Assembly (NCBI GenBank): GCA_934511165.1
Contig: CAKSWA010000053.1
Span: forward strand, 1-11,950
Length of the DNA stretch: 11,950 nt
Reading direction: 5' to 3'
Origin: an uncultured Oscillospiraceae bacterium
Lineage (GTDB): Bacteria; Bacillota; Clostridia; Oscillospirales; Oscillospiraceae
In this document: positions 1-7,230 of the stretch, in pieces
Layout: each line of letters starts with the position of its first letter
Numbering within the stretch: position 1 is the first letter of the stretch
The notes under the pieces: generated by a model
The model's database searches: none
Told to the model about the DNA's origin: nothing
The model's input: the letters and a program-made list of their open reading frames with translations, nothing else
Program-made: the position numbers and the translations under genes

Positions 1-33
1 GCTCCAATACAGAAGGAAGAGAGCGGCATATAA
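1..33 (+). CDS. Possible 3' tail of an upstream rightward gene (partial)
   Basis: The first frame is open from base 1 for ten codons (APIQKEESGI) and stops at TAA 31-33, exactly where the terminator stem begins. Stop codons that abut terminator stems are common, so this may be the C-terminus of a gene entering from the left. Ten codons are too few to identify a family, and the other two forward frames are also open here, so the call is weak. Confidence 0.25.
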   Translation, partial: APIQKEESGI

Positions 34-77
34 AAAATCTCCGTATAACCGGTCAAACGGGTTATACGGAGATTTTT
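33..77. terminator. Bidirectional intrinsic terminator
   Basis: A perfect 18-bp inverted repeat pairs 33-50 with 60-77 around a 9-nt loop. Its outer end is five A on the left and five T on the right, so it reads as a stem followed by a U-tract on either strand. It lies 34 nt beyond the stop codon of the leftward flavodoxin gene and just after a possible rightward gene end, which fits a shared convergent terminator. Confidence 0.85.
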
Positions 78-111
78 ATGGAATGGATATTCTGCGGCGC
101 GCCGGGACGGA

Positions 112-591
112 TCACTTGCCGAACGTTTCGACCCACGCGCGCACAGAGCTGGCGCTCTCCCGCGCGCTCAGGCGCTTGCCGGGCAGGATGCTGGCCGCGG
201 GGCAGACCGTGCGCAGAATCTCGGCCGTTTTGCCCATGCCGCTGCCGCCGGAGGTGGCGAATGGGATCACGGTTTTGCCGGTGAAATCATAGCTTTCGAG
301 AAATGTTTCAATGATGCGCGGCGCCTGATACCACCAGATCGGGAAGCCGACGAACACGGTATCGTACGGCGCCATATCCTCCACGCGGCTCGCGATGGCG
401 GGACGGCTGTGCTCGTCCTTCATCTCGATCGTGCTGCGGCTCTTCTTGTCCATCAAGTTGAGATCGGCGGAGGTGTACGCCGTCTCGGGACGGATCTCAA
501 AAAGGTCGCCGCCGGTCACACCGGCGAGCGTTTTGGCAAGCTTTGCCGTTTCGCCGCTGGCGGAAAAATAAGCGATCAAGGTCTTTTTCAT
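112..591 (-). CDS. Flavodoxin (Flavodoxin_4-type), FMN-binding electron carrier
   Basis: This 159-residue protein is a small soluble FMN-binding redox carrier of the cytoplasm. The N-terminus (KTLIAYFSASGETA) contains the phosphate-binding loop SASGETA at residues 10-16. The FMN-flanking motif FPIWWY is at 83-88 and the second flavin loop ATSGGSGMG at 112-120. The segment KKSRSTIEM followed by HSRPAI (about 49-66) is typical of the Flavodoxin_4 group common in anaerobic gut bacteria. The length is normal for the family. The start is the ATG at 591-589, preceded by AGGAGGG (599-605) at 7-nt spacing. The gene is monocistronic as far as visible, divergent from uvrB, and has its own promoter with an operator-like palindrome on its -10. 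Its redox partner cannot be told from the sequence. Family assignment is firm; the physiological role is not. Confidence 0.93.
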   Translation of the reverse strand: MKKTLIAYFSASGETAKLAKTLAGVTGGDLFEIRPETAYTSADLNLMDKKSRSTIEMKDEHSRPAIASRVEDMAPYDTVFVGFPIWWYQAPRIIETFLESYDFTGKTVIPFATSGGSGMGKTAEILRTVCPAASILPGKRLSARESASSVRAWVETFGK

Positions 592-615
592 TTTGGAACC
601 CTCCTGACAGATAAG

Positions 616-630
616 ACTGTTATTAACAGT
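616..630. promoter_or_regulatory. Operator-like palindrome on the flavodoxin promoter
   Basis: ACTGTTATTAACAGT is a perfect 7+1+7 palindrome that covers most of the -10 element of the flavodoxin promoter. A bound dimeric regulator would block polymerase there. The regulator is not identifiable from the window, and no second copy of this exact site was noticed. Confidence 0.5.
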
Positions 631-654
631 AATGCGCTTTTCCGATCAAGTCAA
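626..654 (-). promoter_or_regulatory. Sigma-A type promoter of the flavodoxin gene
   Basis: Read leftward, -35 TTGACT (654-649) and -10 TACTGT (631-626) are separated by exactly 17 nt. The -35 matches consensus at five of six positions and the -10 at four of six. A start about 7 nt further would give a leader of roughly 30 nt ending in the AGGAGGG ribosome binding site. Confidence 0.65.
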
Positions 655-696
655 GCGGACAAATGTGAATTTTTCGCCGCCGCCGGGGACTTTGCC

Positions 697-725
697 TTGT
701 GAGAGCAGGAACGGCGTGGTATAAT
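697..725 (+). promoter_or_regulatory. Promoter of the uvrB-MATE-polA-rimI-tsaD-radC operon
   Basis: TTGTGA (697-702) and a perfect TATAAT (720-725) are separated by 17 nt, 39 nt before the uvrB start. No other promoter of this quality was noticed upstream of the internal genes, and the next intrinsic terminator seen on this strand is after radC. It probably drives the whole six-gene operon. Confidence 0.75.
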
Positions 726-736
726 AACTCAGTTAT
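724..736. promoter_or_regulatory. Operator-like palindrome at the uvrB transcription start
   Basis: ATAACTCAGTTAT is a perfect 6+1+6 palindrome that begins in the last bases of the -10 and spans the expected transcription start. It does not resemble the Gram-positive LexA box (CGAAC-N4-GTTCG). It could be a repressor site or chance in an AT-rich stretch. Confidence 0.4.
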
Positions 737-763
737 AGAATCCACTGCAAAAAGGAGCGCGTT

Positions 764-2722
764 ATGCCGGAATTTCATGTGGTAAGCGAATATTCGCCCG
801 CGGGCGATCAGCCGCAGGCGATCGAAAAGCTCGCCGAGGGTGTTGCCGCGGGGCTGGACGAGCAGACGCTGCTCGGCGTCACCGGCTCCGGCAAAACGTA
901 CACGATGGCGAAGGTCATCGAGCGCGTGCAGAAGCCGACGCTTGTGCTCGCGCACAACAAAACGCTTGCCGCGCAGCTCTGCAGCGAGTTCAAGGAGTTC
1001 TTCCCGGACAACGCCGTGGAGTACTTCGTCTCCTATTACGATTACTACCAGCCGGAGGCGTACATCCCGCACACGGACACCTACATCGAAAAGGACGCCT
1101 CCACCAACGAGGAGATCGACCGGCTGCGCCTTTCGGCGACGTTTTCGCTGCTCGAACGGCGGGACGTGATCGTTGTGGCGTCGGTGAGCTGTATCTACGG
1201 TCTCGGCGAGCCGGACGATTTTGCCCGCATGGCGATTTCCCTCCGCCCCGGCAGCAGTCTGCCGCAGGAGGAACTGATGAAAAAGCTCATCGACTGCCGG
1301 TATGAGCGAAACGACATCGCCTTTGAGCGCAACATGTTCCGCGTGCGCGGCGACACGGTGGAGATTTTCCCGGCCTACTGGCGCGACAAGGCCATCCGCG
1401 TGGAGTACTTCGGCGACGAGATCGAGCGCATCAGCGAAATTAACCCGCTCACGGGTGCGGCAGTGCACACGCTCAGCCATACGGCCATTTATCCTGCGAG
1501 CCATTATGTAACGCCGCCGGAGAAAATGGCGCGCGCCGTGCAGGAGATCCGCCGCGAGTGTGACGAGCGGGTGAAGTTTTTCAAGGATCACGACAAGCCC
1601 CTTGAGGCCGAGCGCATCGCGCAGCGCACGAACTTTGATATTGAGATGATCCAGGAGCTCGGCTACTGCTCCGGCGTGGAGAACTATTCGCGCATCATCT
1701 CCGGCCGCCCGGTCGGGAGCGCCCCCATGACGCTGCTTGACTATTTTCCGAAGGACTTCCTCATGTTCATCGACGAATCGCACGTGACGCTGCCGCAGGT
1801 GCGCGCCATGTACCATGGCGACCGCGCGCGAAAGGAAGCGCTTGTGGAGTACGGCTTCCGGCTGCCCTCGGCCTTTGATAACCGCCCGCTCAAGTTTGAG
1901 GAATTCCAGCAGCGCGTCAACCAGGTCATATACGTTTCCGCAACGCCCGGCGAGTATGAGCGCACGCGCTCGGGGCAGATCGCCGAGCAGATCATCCGCC
2001 CGACGGGGCTTACCGACCCGAAGATCGATGTGCGACCCATCGAAGGCCAGATCGACGATCTTATCGCCGAAATTCATACGCGCATCGAGCGCGGCGAGCG
2101 CACGCTTGTCACAACGCTCACCAAGCGCATGGCGGAGGACCTGACGGCGTATCTCGGCAACGCCGGCATCAAAACGCGCTATATGCACCACGATGTCGGC
2201 GCGATGGAGCGCATGGAGATTATCCGCGATCTGCGCCGCGGCGAATTTGACGTGCTCGTCGGCATTAACCTCCTGCGCGAGGGTCTCGACCTTCCCGAGG
2301 TATCGCTCATCGCGATCCTCGATGCGGACAAGGAGGGCTTCCTCCGGAGCGAAACCTCGCTCATCCAGACGATCGGCCGCGCGGCGCGAAACGCCGAGGG
2401 CACGGTCATCATGTACGCCGATACGATCACGCCCTCCATGCGCGCCGCCATCGACGAAACCGAGCGCCGCCGCGCCATCCAGACGGCGTATAACACCGAG
2501 CACGGCATCGTGCCGAAAACCATCAAAAAAAGCATCCGGGATCTTCTGGAGATCACCGGCCCCGCGGCAAAGGACGAGCGCGGCATGCGCATGACCGAGC
2601 GGGAACGGAAAGCCGAGATCGACCGGCTGGAAAAAGAAATGCGCAAAGCCGCGCAGATGCTCGAATACGAATATGCCGCCGTGCTGCGCGACCAGATCAT
2701 CCGGCTTCGCGGGGAGAAATAA
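764..2722 (+). CDS. uvrB: UvrABC excinuclease subunit B
   Basis: UvrB is the central ATP-dependent damage-verification subunit of nucleotide excision repair: it is loaded by UvrA, clamps the lesion strand and recruits UvrC. The 652-residue product is close to the usual 660-670. Walker A GVTGSGKT is at 38-45. The damage-probing beta-hairpin, rich in tyrosine (YYDYYQPEAY), is at about 91-100. Walker B DESH is at 337-340 and helicase motif VI QTIGRAAR at 535-542. The C-terminal UVR domain that binds UvrC or UvrA is at about 617-652. The start at 764 has AAAGGAG at 751-757 with 6-nt spacing. It is the first gene of a tight operon, with the MATE gene 6 nt downstream. uvrA and uvrC are not in the window. 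All key motifs are intact. Confidence 0.98.
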   Translation: MPEFHVVSEYSPAGDQPQAIEKLAEGVAAGLDEQTLLGVTGSGKTYTMAKVIERVQKPTLVLAHNKTLAAQLCSEFKEFFPDNAVEYFVSYYDYYQPEAYIPHTDTYIEKDASTNEEIDRLRLSATFSLLERRDVIVVASVSCIYGLGEPDDFARMAISLRPGSSLPQEELMKKLIDCRYERNDIAFERNMFRVRGDTVEIFPAYWRDKAIRVEYFGDEIERISEINPLTGAAVHTLSHTAIYPASHYVTPPEKMARAVQEIRRECDERVKFFKDHDKPLEAERIAQRTNFDIEMIQELGYCSGVENYSRIISGRPVGSAPMTLLDYFPKDFLMFIDESHVTLPQVRAMYHGDRARKEALVEYGFRLPSAFDNRPLKFEEFQQRVNQVIYVSATPGEYERTRSGQIAEQIIRPTGLTDPKIDVRPIEGQIDDLIAEIHTRIERGERTLVTTLTKRMAEDLTAYLGNAGIKTRYMHHDVGAMERMEIIRDLRRGEFDVLVGINLLREGLDLPEVSLIAILDADKEGFLRSETSLIQTIGRAARNAEGTVIMYADTITPSMRAAIDETERRRAIQTAYNTEHGIVPKTIKKSIRDLLEITGPAAKDERGMRMTERERKAEIDRLEKEMRKAAQMLEYEYAAVLRDQIIRLRGEK

Positions 2723-2728
2723 GAAACC

Positions 2729-4117
2729 ATGGCAGAAAAGAACGTACAAAACGATTTTTCCAAAGGGAACATCCCCGCCGTCGTCATGCGTATGGCGCTG
2801 CCGCTCATCGCCGCGCAGCTCGTGAACGTGCTCTACAACGTGGTCGACCGCATTTACATCGGCCACATTCCCGGCATCGGCAGCATGGCGCTCACGGGCG
2901 TCGGCATCGCGCTGCCGGTCATCTCCATCCTTTCGGCGTTCGCGGGACTCTTCGGCCAGGGCGGTGCGCCGCTCTGCTCCATGGCGCGCGGTCGCGGCGA
3001 TAACGAGGAGGCCTCCCGCGTAATGGGCAACGCTTTTTCCATGCTGCTCATTTCCTCCGTCGTGCTCGGGCTGCTCACGTGGGCGTTTCTCGATCCGGTG
3101 GTAGCGATCTTCGCCGCGGGCAAGGAGGCGAGCGGATATGCGCGCGAGTATCTTGCGGTGTATCTCATCGGGACGACCTTCTCGTTCGTATCGCTTGGCA
3201 TGAACGTTTACATCAACGCCCAGGGCTTTGCCACGCGCGGCATGCTCACGGTGCTGCTCGGTGCAATCGCCAACATTGTGCTCGATCCGCTGTTCATTTT
3301 CGTATTCCACATGGGTGTGCGCGGCGCGGCCGCCGCCACGGTGCTTTCGCAGGCGCTGAGCGCCGCATGGTGTTTTCTCTTCCTGCGCTGCGATAAAACA
3401 CCGCTCGAACTCTCCTGGCGCACCATGGCGCTGCGCGGGAAGATCGTGAGACGAATCATGTCCCTCGGCGTTTCGGATTTTGTTGTCGGGGCGACGAACT
3501 CCGCCATCCAGACGGTGGCGAACCGCCAGCTGGGGCTCTATGGCGGCGATCTCTACGTCGGCGCGATCACGGTGGTAAACTCCCTGCGGACGATCTTCAC
3601 CGAGATCATCCACGGCTTTGGCTCCGGCATCCAGCCGGTGCTCGCGTTCAACTATGGTGCGGGAAAGAAAGCGCGTGTGCTGGAAGCGATCCGATTCAGT
3701 ACGATCGGCGCGGCGGCATTTTCGCTGCTCGTGTGGGCGGTGTTCATGCTCTTCCCCGAACCGCTCATCCGCATCTTCACGCCGGACGAGGAGCTTATCA
3801 CTGTGGCGGTGCGCGCCGTGCGCATCTATTTCTGCGGGTTTGTGTTCATGTCGCTCCAATTCGTCGCGCAGAACAGCTTCCGCTCGCTCGGCAAGGCGCG
3901 GCAGGCGGTTTTCTTCTCGCTGCTGCGCAAAATCGTTCTCGTTGTGCCGCTGATGCTGCTGCTTCCGGGCGTGTTCGGCCTTGGGGCGGACGGTGTGTAC
4001 TGGAGCGAGCCGATCAGCGATCTTCTCGGCGGCGGGGCGGCGTTTACTACGCTTATGCTCACCGTTTACCGCCCGCTTGCGAAGGAACTTAAGGAGGAGA
4101 CTCTATGCCAAAACTGA
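2729..4117 (+). CDS. MATE-family multidrug/sodium antiporter
   Basis: This is a 462-residue inner-membrane exporter of the MATE superfamily, which expels cationic drugs, dyes and other organic compounds using a sodium or proton gradient. Two homologous six-helix halves are visible as alternating hydrophobic blocks. The N-half carries NVLYNVVDRIYIG (33-45), whose D40 matches the functionally important acidic residue of TM1, and ANIVLDPLFIF (181-191). The C-half carries QPVLAFNYGAGK (302-313), and LGKARQA and WSEPISDLLGG follow later. The pattern is closest to MepA-type MATE proteins. The start follows the uvrB stop by 6 nt, using GGGGAG inside the uvrB end (2711-2716), which suggests translational coupling. 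Its last 13 nt overlap polA. Substrates cannot be predicted. Its place between two excision-repair genes is unusual; E. coli also has a MATE gene (dinF) beside lexA, but this is only an analogy. Confidence 0.95.
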   Translation: MAEKNVQNDFSKGNIPAVVMRMALPLIAAQLVNVLYNVVDRIYIGHIPGIGSMALTGVGIALPVISILSAFAGLFGQGGAPLCSMARGRGDNEEASRVMGNAFSMLLISSVVLGLLTWAFLDPVVAIFAAGKEASGYAREYLAVYLIGTTFSFVSLGMNVYINAQGFATRGMLTVLLGAIANIVLDPLFIFVFHMGVRGAAAATVLSQALSAAWCFLFLRCDKTPLELSWRTMALRGKIVRRIMSLGVSDFVVGATNSAIQTVANRQLGLYGGDLYVGAITVVNSLRTIFTEIIHGFGSGIQPVLAFNYGAGKKARVLEAIRFSTIGAAAFSLLVWAVFMLFPEPLIRIFTPDEELITVAVRAVRIYFCGFVFMSLQFVAQNSFRSLGKARQAVFFSLLRKIVLVVPLMLLLPGVFGLGADGVYWSEPISDLLGGGAAFTTLMLTVYRPLAKELKEETLCQN

Positions 4118-6780
4118 TGCTTATCGACGGCAACAGCCTCGTAAACCGCGCGTATTACGGCGTGCGGCCGCTCTCTGCGCCCGACGGCACGCCGACGAAC
4201 GCCATTTTCGGTTTTCTGAACATCTTGCAGCGCCTGCTCGACGACGAAAAGCCGGACGCGCTCTGCGTTATGTTCGACCGGCGCGAGCCGACGTTCCGCC
4301 ACAAGCACAGCGAGACATATAAGGCCACGCGAAAGCCCATGCCGGACGATCTCGCCGCGCAGATGCCGGTTTTGAAGGACGTGCTCGATGCGCTCGGCAT
4401 CGAGCGGCGCGAGCTTTCCGGCTGGGAGGCGGACGATCTTCTCGGCACCGTGAGCCGCATCGGCGCGGAGCAGGGGTGGGAGTGCGTCGTTGTCACCGGC
4501 GATAAGGACGCTTTGCAGCTCGTGGGCGGGCACGTGCGCGTGCTCAATGTGAAAACGCGCATGGGGCAGACCGAGACCATCAACTATACCCCCGAGCGCT
4601 TCCGCGAAGAATACGGCTTCGATGCGCCCCGCATGGTCGATCTCAAGGCGCTCATGGGCGATACGAGCGACAACATCCCCGGCGTCCCCGGCGTGGGGGA
4701 GAAAACGGCGCTCGAACTCGTGCGGAAATACGGCTCGCTTGCGGGCGTATATGAGCATATCAACGATCCCGATATCCGCGCCTCGCTGCGCACGAAGCTG
4801 GAAAACGGCAAGGAGAGCGCGGACGAATCCTATTATCTCGCGACCATCGACCGGAACGCTCCGATCGACATTTCCCCCGACGAGCTCCGCCGCCCGGCAA
4901 ACTACGGCGGCGCGGCGTATGAGATTTTCCAGCGGCTCGGCTTTCAGAAATTCATTGAAAAATGGGGCTTGAAGCCGGACGAGGAGAAGAAGGAAGAGAC
5001 CGTATTTGATGGCACATGCGAGAGCTTGACGCCGCAGACGGAGGAAGAGCTCCGCGCCGCGCTCTTGCGCGCCGGGGACGCCGTCGCCTATTGCTGGTTC
5101 GATGCCGAAAGCGGCGAGGCGCTTGCGCATTTTGACGTTTCCGAAAATGACGCGCTCGCGGTGTTCCTGACGCCGGAGGCATACCGGGACGACTATACCG
5201 CGGCGCTCACGCGGCTCTTCGCGCCCGAACGGCGCAAGGCGGGGCATGACGTGAAGAATTTGCAGCGCGCGCTGCTCGCACGGGGCGTGGACGCGCTGGA
5301 AAACTGGGTGTTCGACAGTGTGCTCGCCGGGTATCTTCTCGACGCGACCGCCGCGGGGTACGAAATTGAAAAGCTCACGCTTGCCTACTGTGGCTTCACG
5401 CCGTATGCCTCGTCCGGCACGGCGGACACCGGCGATCAGCTCATGCTTGATCTCTCCGGCGGGGAGGGGAAAACGCTCGCCGACCGGCTCGGCGAGATGG
5501 CTTCGCGCGCGGCGAGCGTCGCGGCGCTGGAAGAAGCCATGCTTCCCAGACTGCGCGAAGCGCAGATGGAAGAGCTGTTCCGGAAGATCGAGCTGCCGCT
5601 CTGCGCGGTGCTTGCCAAAATGGAAAACGAGGGCTTTCTCGCCGATGCGGAGGCGCTGCGCGCCTTTGGCGAGAGCCTTACGGGCAGCATTGACGCGCTG
5701 CGCGAGACCGTCTGGGCGGAAGCGGGGGAGGAGTTCAACATCCAGTCCCCAAAGCAGCTCGGCGCGGTGCTCTTTGAAAAGCTCGGCCTGCCCGGCGGGA
5801 AAAAGACCAAGACCGGGTGGAGCACGAACGCGGATGTGCTCGATAAGCTCCGCTACGAGCCCATCGTGCGCCACGTGCTCGAATACCGCGAGCTTGCAAA
5901 GCTCAAATCCACCTACGCCGACGGCCTTTTGAAGGTCATCGGCGCGGACGGACGCATCCATACGAATTTCCAGATGACCGTCACAGCGACGGGACGGCTT
6001 TCGTCCACGGAGCCGAATCTGCAGAACATCCCCGTCCGGCGCGAGTTGGGTGCGGGACTTCGCAAAATGTTCGTCGCCGCGCCCGGCAACGTGCTCGTGG
6101 ACGCGGACTATTCACAGATCGAGCTGCGGCTGCTCGCGCACATCTCGGGCGACGAGGCGATGCGCGCGGCGTTTCTCTCCGGCGAGGATGTCCACCGTGT
6201 CACGGCCTCGCAGGTGTTCGGCGTGCCGCTCGAGGACGTGACCGCCGAGGAGCGCCGGAGAGCGAAGGCCGTGAACTTCGGCATTGTGTACGGCATTTCC
6301 GCTTTCTCGCTCGCGCAGGACATCGGCGTTGGCTACGGCGAGGCGAAGGAGTATATGGACGCCTATTTCGCGCGCTTCCACGGCGTGCGCGATTACCAGA
6401 AGGAAGCCGTCCGGCGCGCGAAGGAGCTCGGCTATGCCGAAACGCTCTTCCACCGGCGGCGGTATCTGCCGGAGCTGAACGTTCCGGCGCTGCGCGCGTT
6501 CGGCGAGCGCGTCGCGCTCAATATGCCCATCCAGGGCACGGCGGCAGACGTTATAAAGCTCGCGATGGTGAACGTGGATCAGCGCCTTCGCGCCGAGGGC
6601 ATGAAGGCAAAGCTCATATTGCAGGTGCACGACGAGCTGATCGTCGAATGCCCGGAAGCGGAGCGGGAAAAGGCCGTGCAGGTGCTGCGCGAGGAAATGG
6701 AACATGCCGTAGCTTACACCGTGCCGCTCACCGCGGACGCCGGCTGGGGCAGAAACTGGGCGGAGGCGCACGGGACATGA
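4105..6780 (+). CDS. polA: DNA polymerase I (5' nuclease plus polymerase, proofreading lost)
   Basis: PolA fills repair gaps and removes RNA primers and flaps. The 891 residues form three domains. The N-terminal 5' nuclease (about 1-290) retains its acidic residues: MLIDGN (D8), GWEADD, VVTGDKDALQL, MGDTSDNIPGVPGVGEKTA. The middle 3'-5' exonuclease fold (about 300-480) appears dead: the DTE-type first motif is not recognisable, the second reads GHDVKNLQRAL with leucine where E. coli has D424, and the third reads MASRA instead of YxxxD. The polymerase domain is intact. Motif A is DADYSQIELR with catalytic D668, motif B is R717-x3-K721-x3-F725-GIVYG, and motif C is H842-D843-E844. F725 corresponds to the ddNTP-discriminating phenylalanine. 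The start at 4105 overlaps the MATE gene by 13 nt and has AAGGAGG at 4091-4097 with 7-nt spacing. Confidence 0.98.
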   Translation: MPKLMLIDGNSLVNRAYYGVRPLSAPDGTPTNAIFGFLNILQRLLDDEKPDALCVMFDRREPTFRHKHSETYKATRKPMPDDLAAQMPVLKDVLDALGIERRELSGWEADDLLGTVSRIGAEQGWECVVVTGDKDALQLVGGHVRVLNVKTRMGQTETINYTPERFREEYGFDAPRMVDLKALMGDTSDNIPGVPGVGEKTALELVRKYGSLAGVYEHINDPDIRASLRTKLENGKESADESYYLATIDRNAPIDISPDELRRPANYGGAAYEIFQRLGFQKFIEKWGLKPDEEKKEETVFDGTCESLTPQTEEELRAALLRAGDAVAYCWFDAESGEALAHFDVSENDALAVFLTPEAYRDDYTAALTRLFAPERRKAGHDVKNLQRALLARGVDALENWVFDSVLAGYLLDATAAGYEIEKLTLAYCGFTPYASSGTADTGDQLMLDLSGGEGKTLADRLGEMASRAASVAALEEAMLPRLREAQMEELFRKIELPLCAVLAKMENEGFLADAEALRAFGESLTGSIDALRETVWAEAGEEFNIQSPKQLGAVLFEKLGLPGGKKTKTGWSTNADVLDKLRYEPIVRHVLEYRELAKLKSTYADGLLKVIGADGRIHTNFQMTVTATGRLSSTEPNLQNIPVRRELGAGLRKMFVAAPGNVLVDADYSQIELRLLAHISGDEAMRAAFLSGEDVHRVTASQVFGVPLEDVTAEERRRAKAVNFGIVYGISAFSLAQDIGVGYGEAKEYMDAYFARFHGVRDYQKEAVRRAKELGYAETLFHRRRYLPELNVPALRAFGERVALNMPIQGTAADVIKLAMVNVDQRLRAEGMKAKLILQVHDELIVECPEAEREKAVQVLREEMEHAVAYTVPLTADAGWGRNWAEAHGT

Positions 6781-7226
6781 TCGTTCGCAGAGCGGAGCTT
6801 TCCGACATTCCCGCCGTTGCCGCGCTCGAGCGCGCCGAATTTCCGGACGGCGCGGACGAAGGAATGCTCGCGCGCCTTTGGGAAACGGACGGCGGCGTCA
6901 TCCTCGCCGCCGAAGAAGGGAATGACCTTCTCGGCTACGTCTGGGCGCGCTTCGTGCTCGACGAGGGCGATATCGGCAATGTGGCCGTGGCGCCGGACTC
7001 TCGCCGCCGCGGGATCGGCGCGGCGCTCCTGAAAGCGCTTTTTGCCGAAAGCGAGCGGCGCGGCGCCGCCGTTTTACAGCTCGAGGTGCGCGAGAGCAAT
7101 CTCGCCGCGCGGCGGCTCTATGAAAAAAACGACTTTGAGATCGTGGGAAAACGAAAAAACTACTATGAAAAACCGGCGGAAGATGCTATTCTGATGTCGA
7201 AATTCTTCCAAAAAGAGGCGGAATAA
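6777..7226 (+). CDS. rimI: Ribosomal-protein-alanine N-acetyltransferase RimI (GNAT)
   Basis: RimI acetylates the N-terminal alanine of ribosomal protein bS18, with acetyl-CoA as donor. The 149-residue product is a single GNAT domain. The acetyl-CoA loop lies in VAVAPDSRRRGIGAALL (69-85), with the R/Q-x-x-G-x-G signature as RRRGIG. LEVRESNLAARRLYEKNDF (102-120) is the RimI hallmark, and E103 and Y115 match the catalytic pair described for Salmonella RimI. The same frame is open further upstream inside polA, but the ATG at 6777 is preferred: it overlaps the polA stop as ATGA, sits after GGAGG (6762-6766), and gives the family's normal length and N-terminus (MIVRRAELSD). tsaD follows 4 nt later, a common pairing. 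Some GNATs in this position may have other substrates. Confidence 0.93.
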   Translation: MIVRRAELSDIPAVAALERAEFPDGADEGMLARLWETDGGVILAAEEGNDLLGYVWARFVLDEGDIGNVAVAPDSRRRGIGAALLKALFAESERRGAAVLQLEVRESNLAARRLYEKNDFEIVGKRKNYYEKPAEDAILMSKFFQKEAE

Positions 7227-7230
7227 CGCT

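Noticed and set aside
708..719. GGAAC half-site near the uvrB promoter as a LexA (SOS) box
   Set aside because: The other half (GTTCG) is missing; TGGT follows instead. SOS control of uvrB is plausible from other bacteria but is not shown here.
623..3859. A 1078-codon open frame on the minus strand opposite uvrB and the MATE gene, and similar long ones at 4066-5961 and 7240-8886
   Set aside because: They lie opposite genes with complete family motifs. Their translations are low-complexity (rich in His, Arg, Ala, Asp), and they arise because GC-rich coding DNA rarely yields stop codons in the antisense frame.
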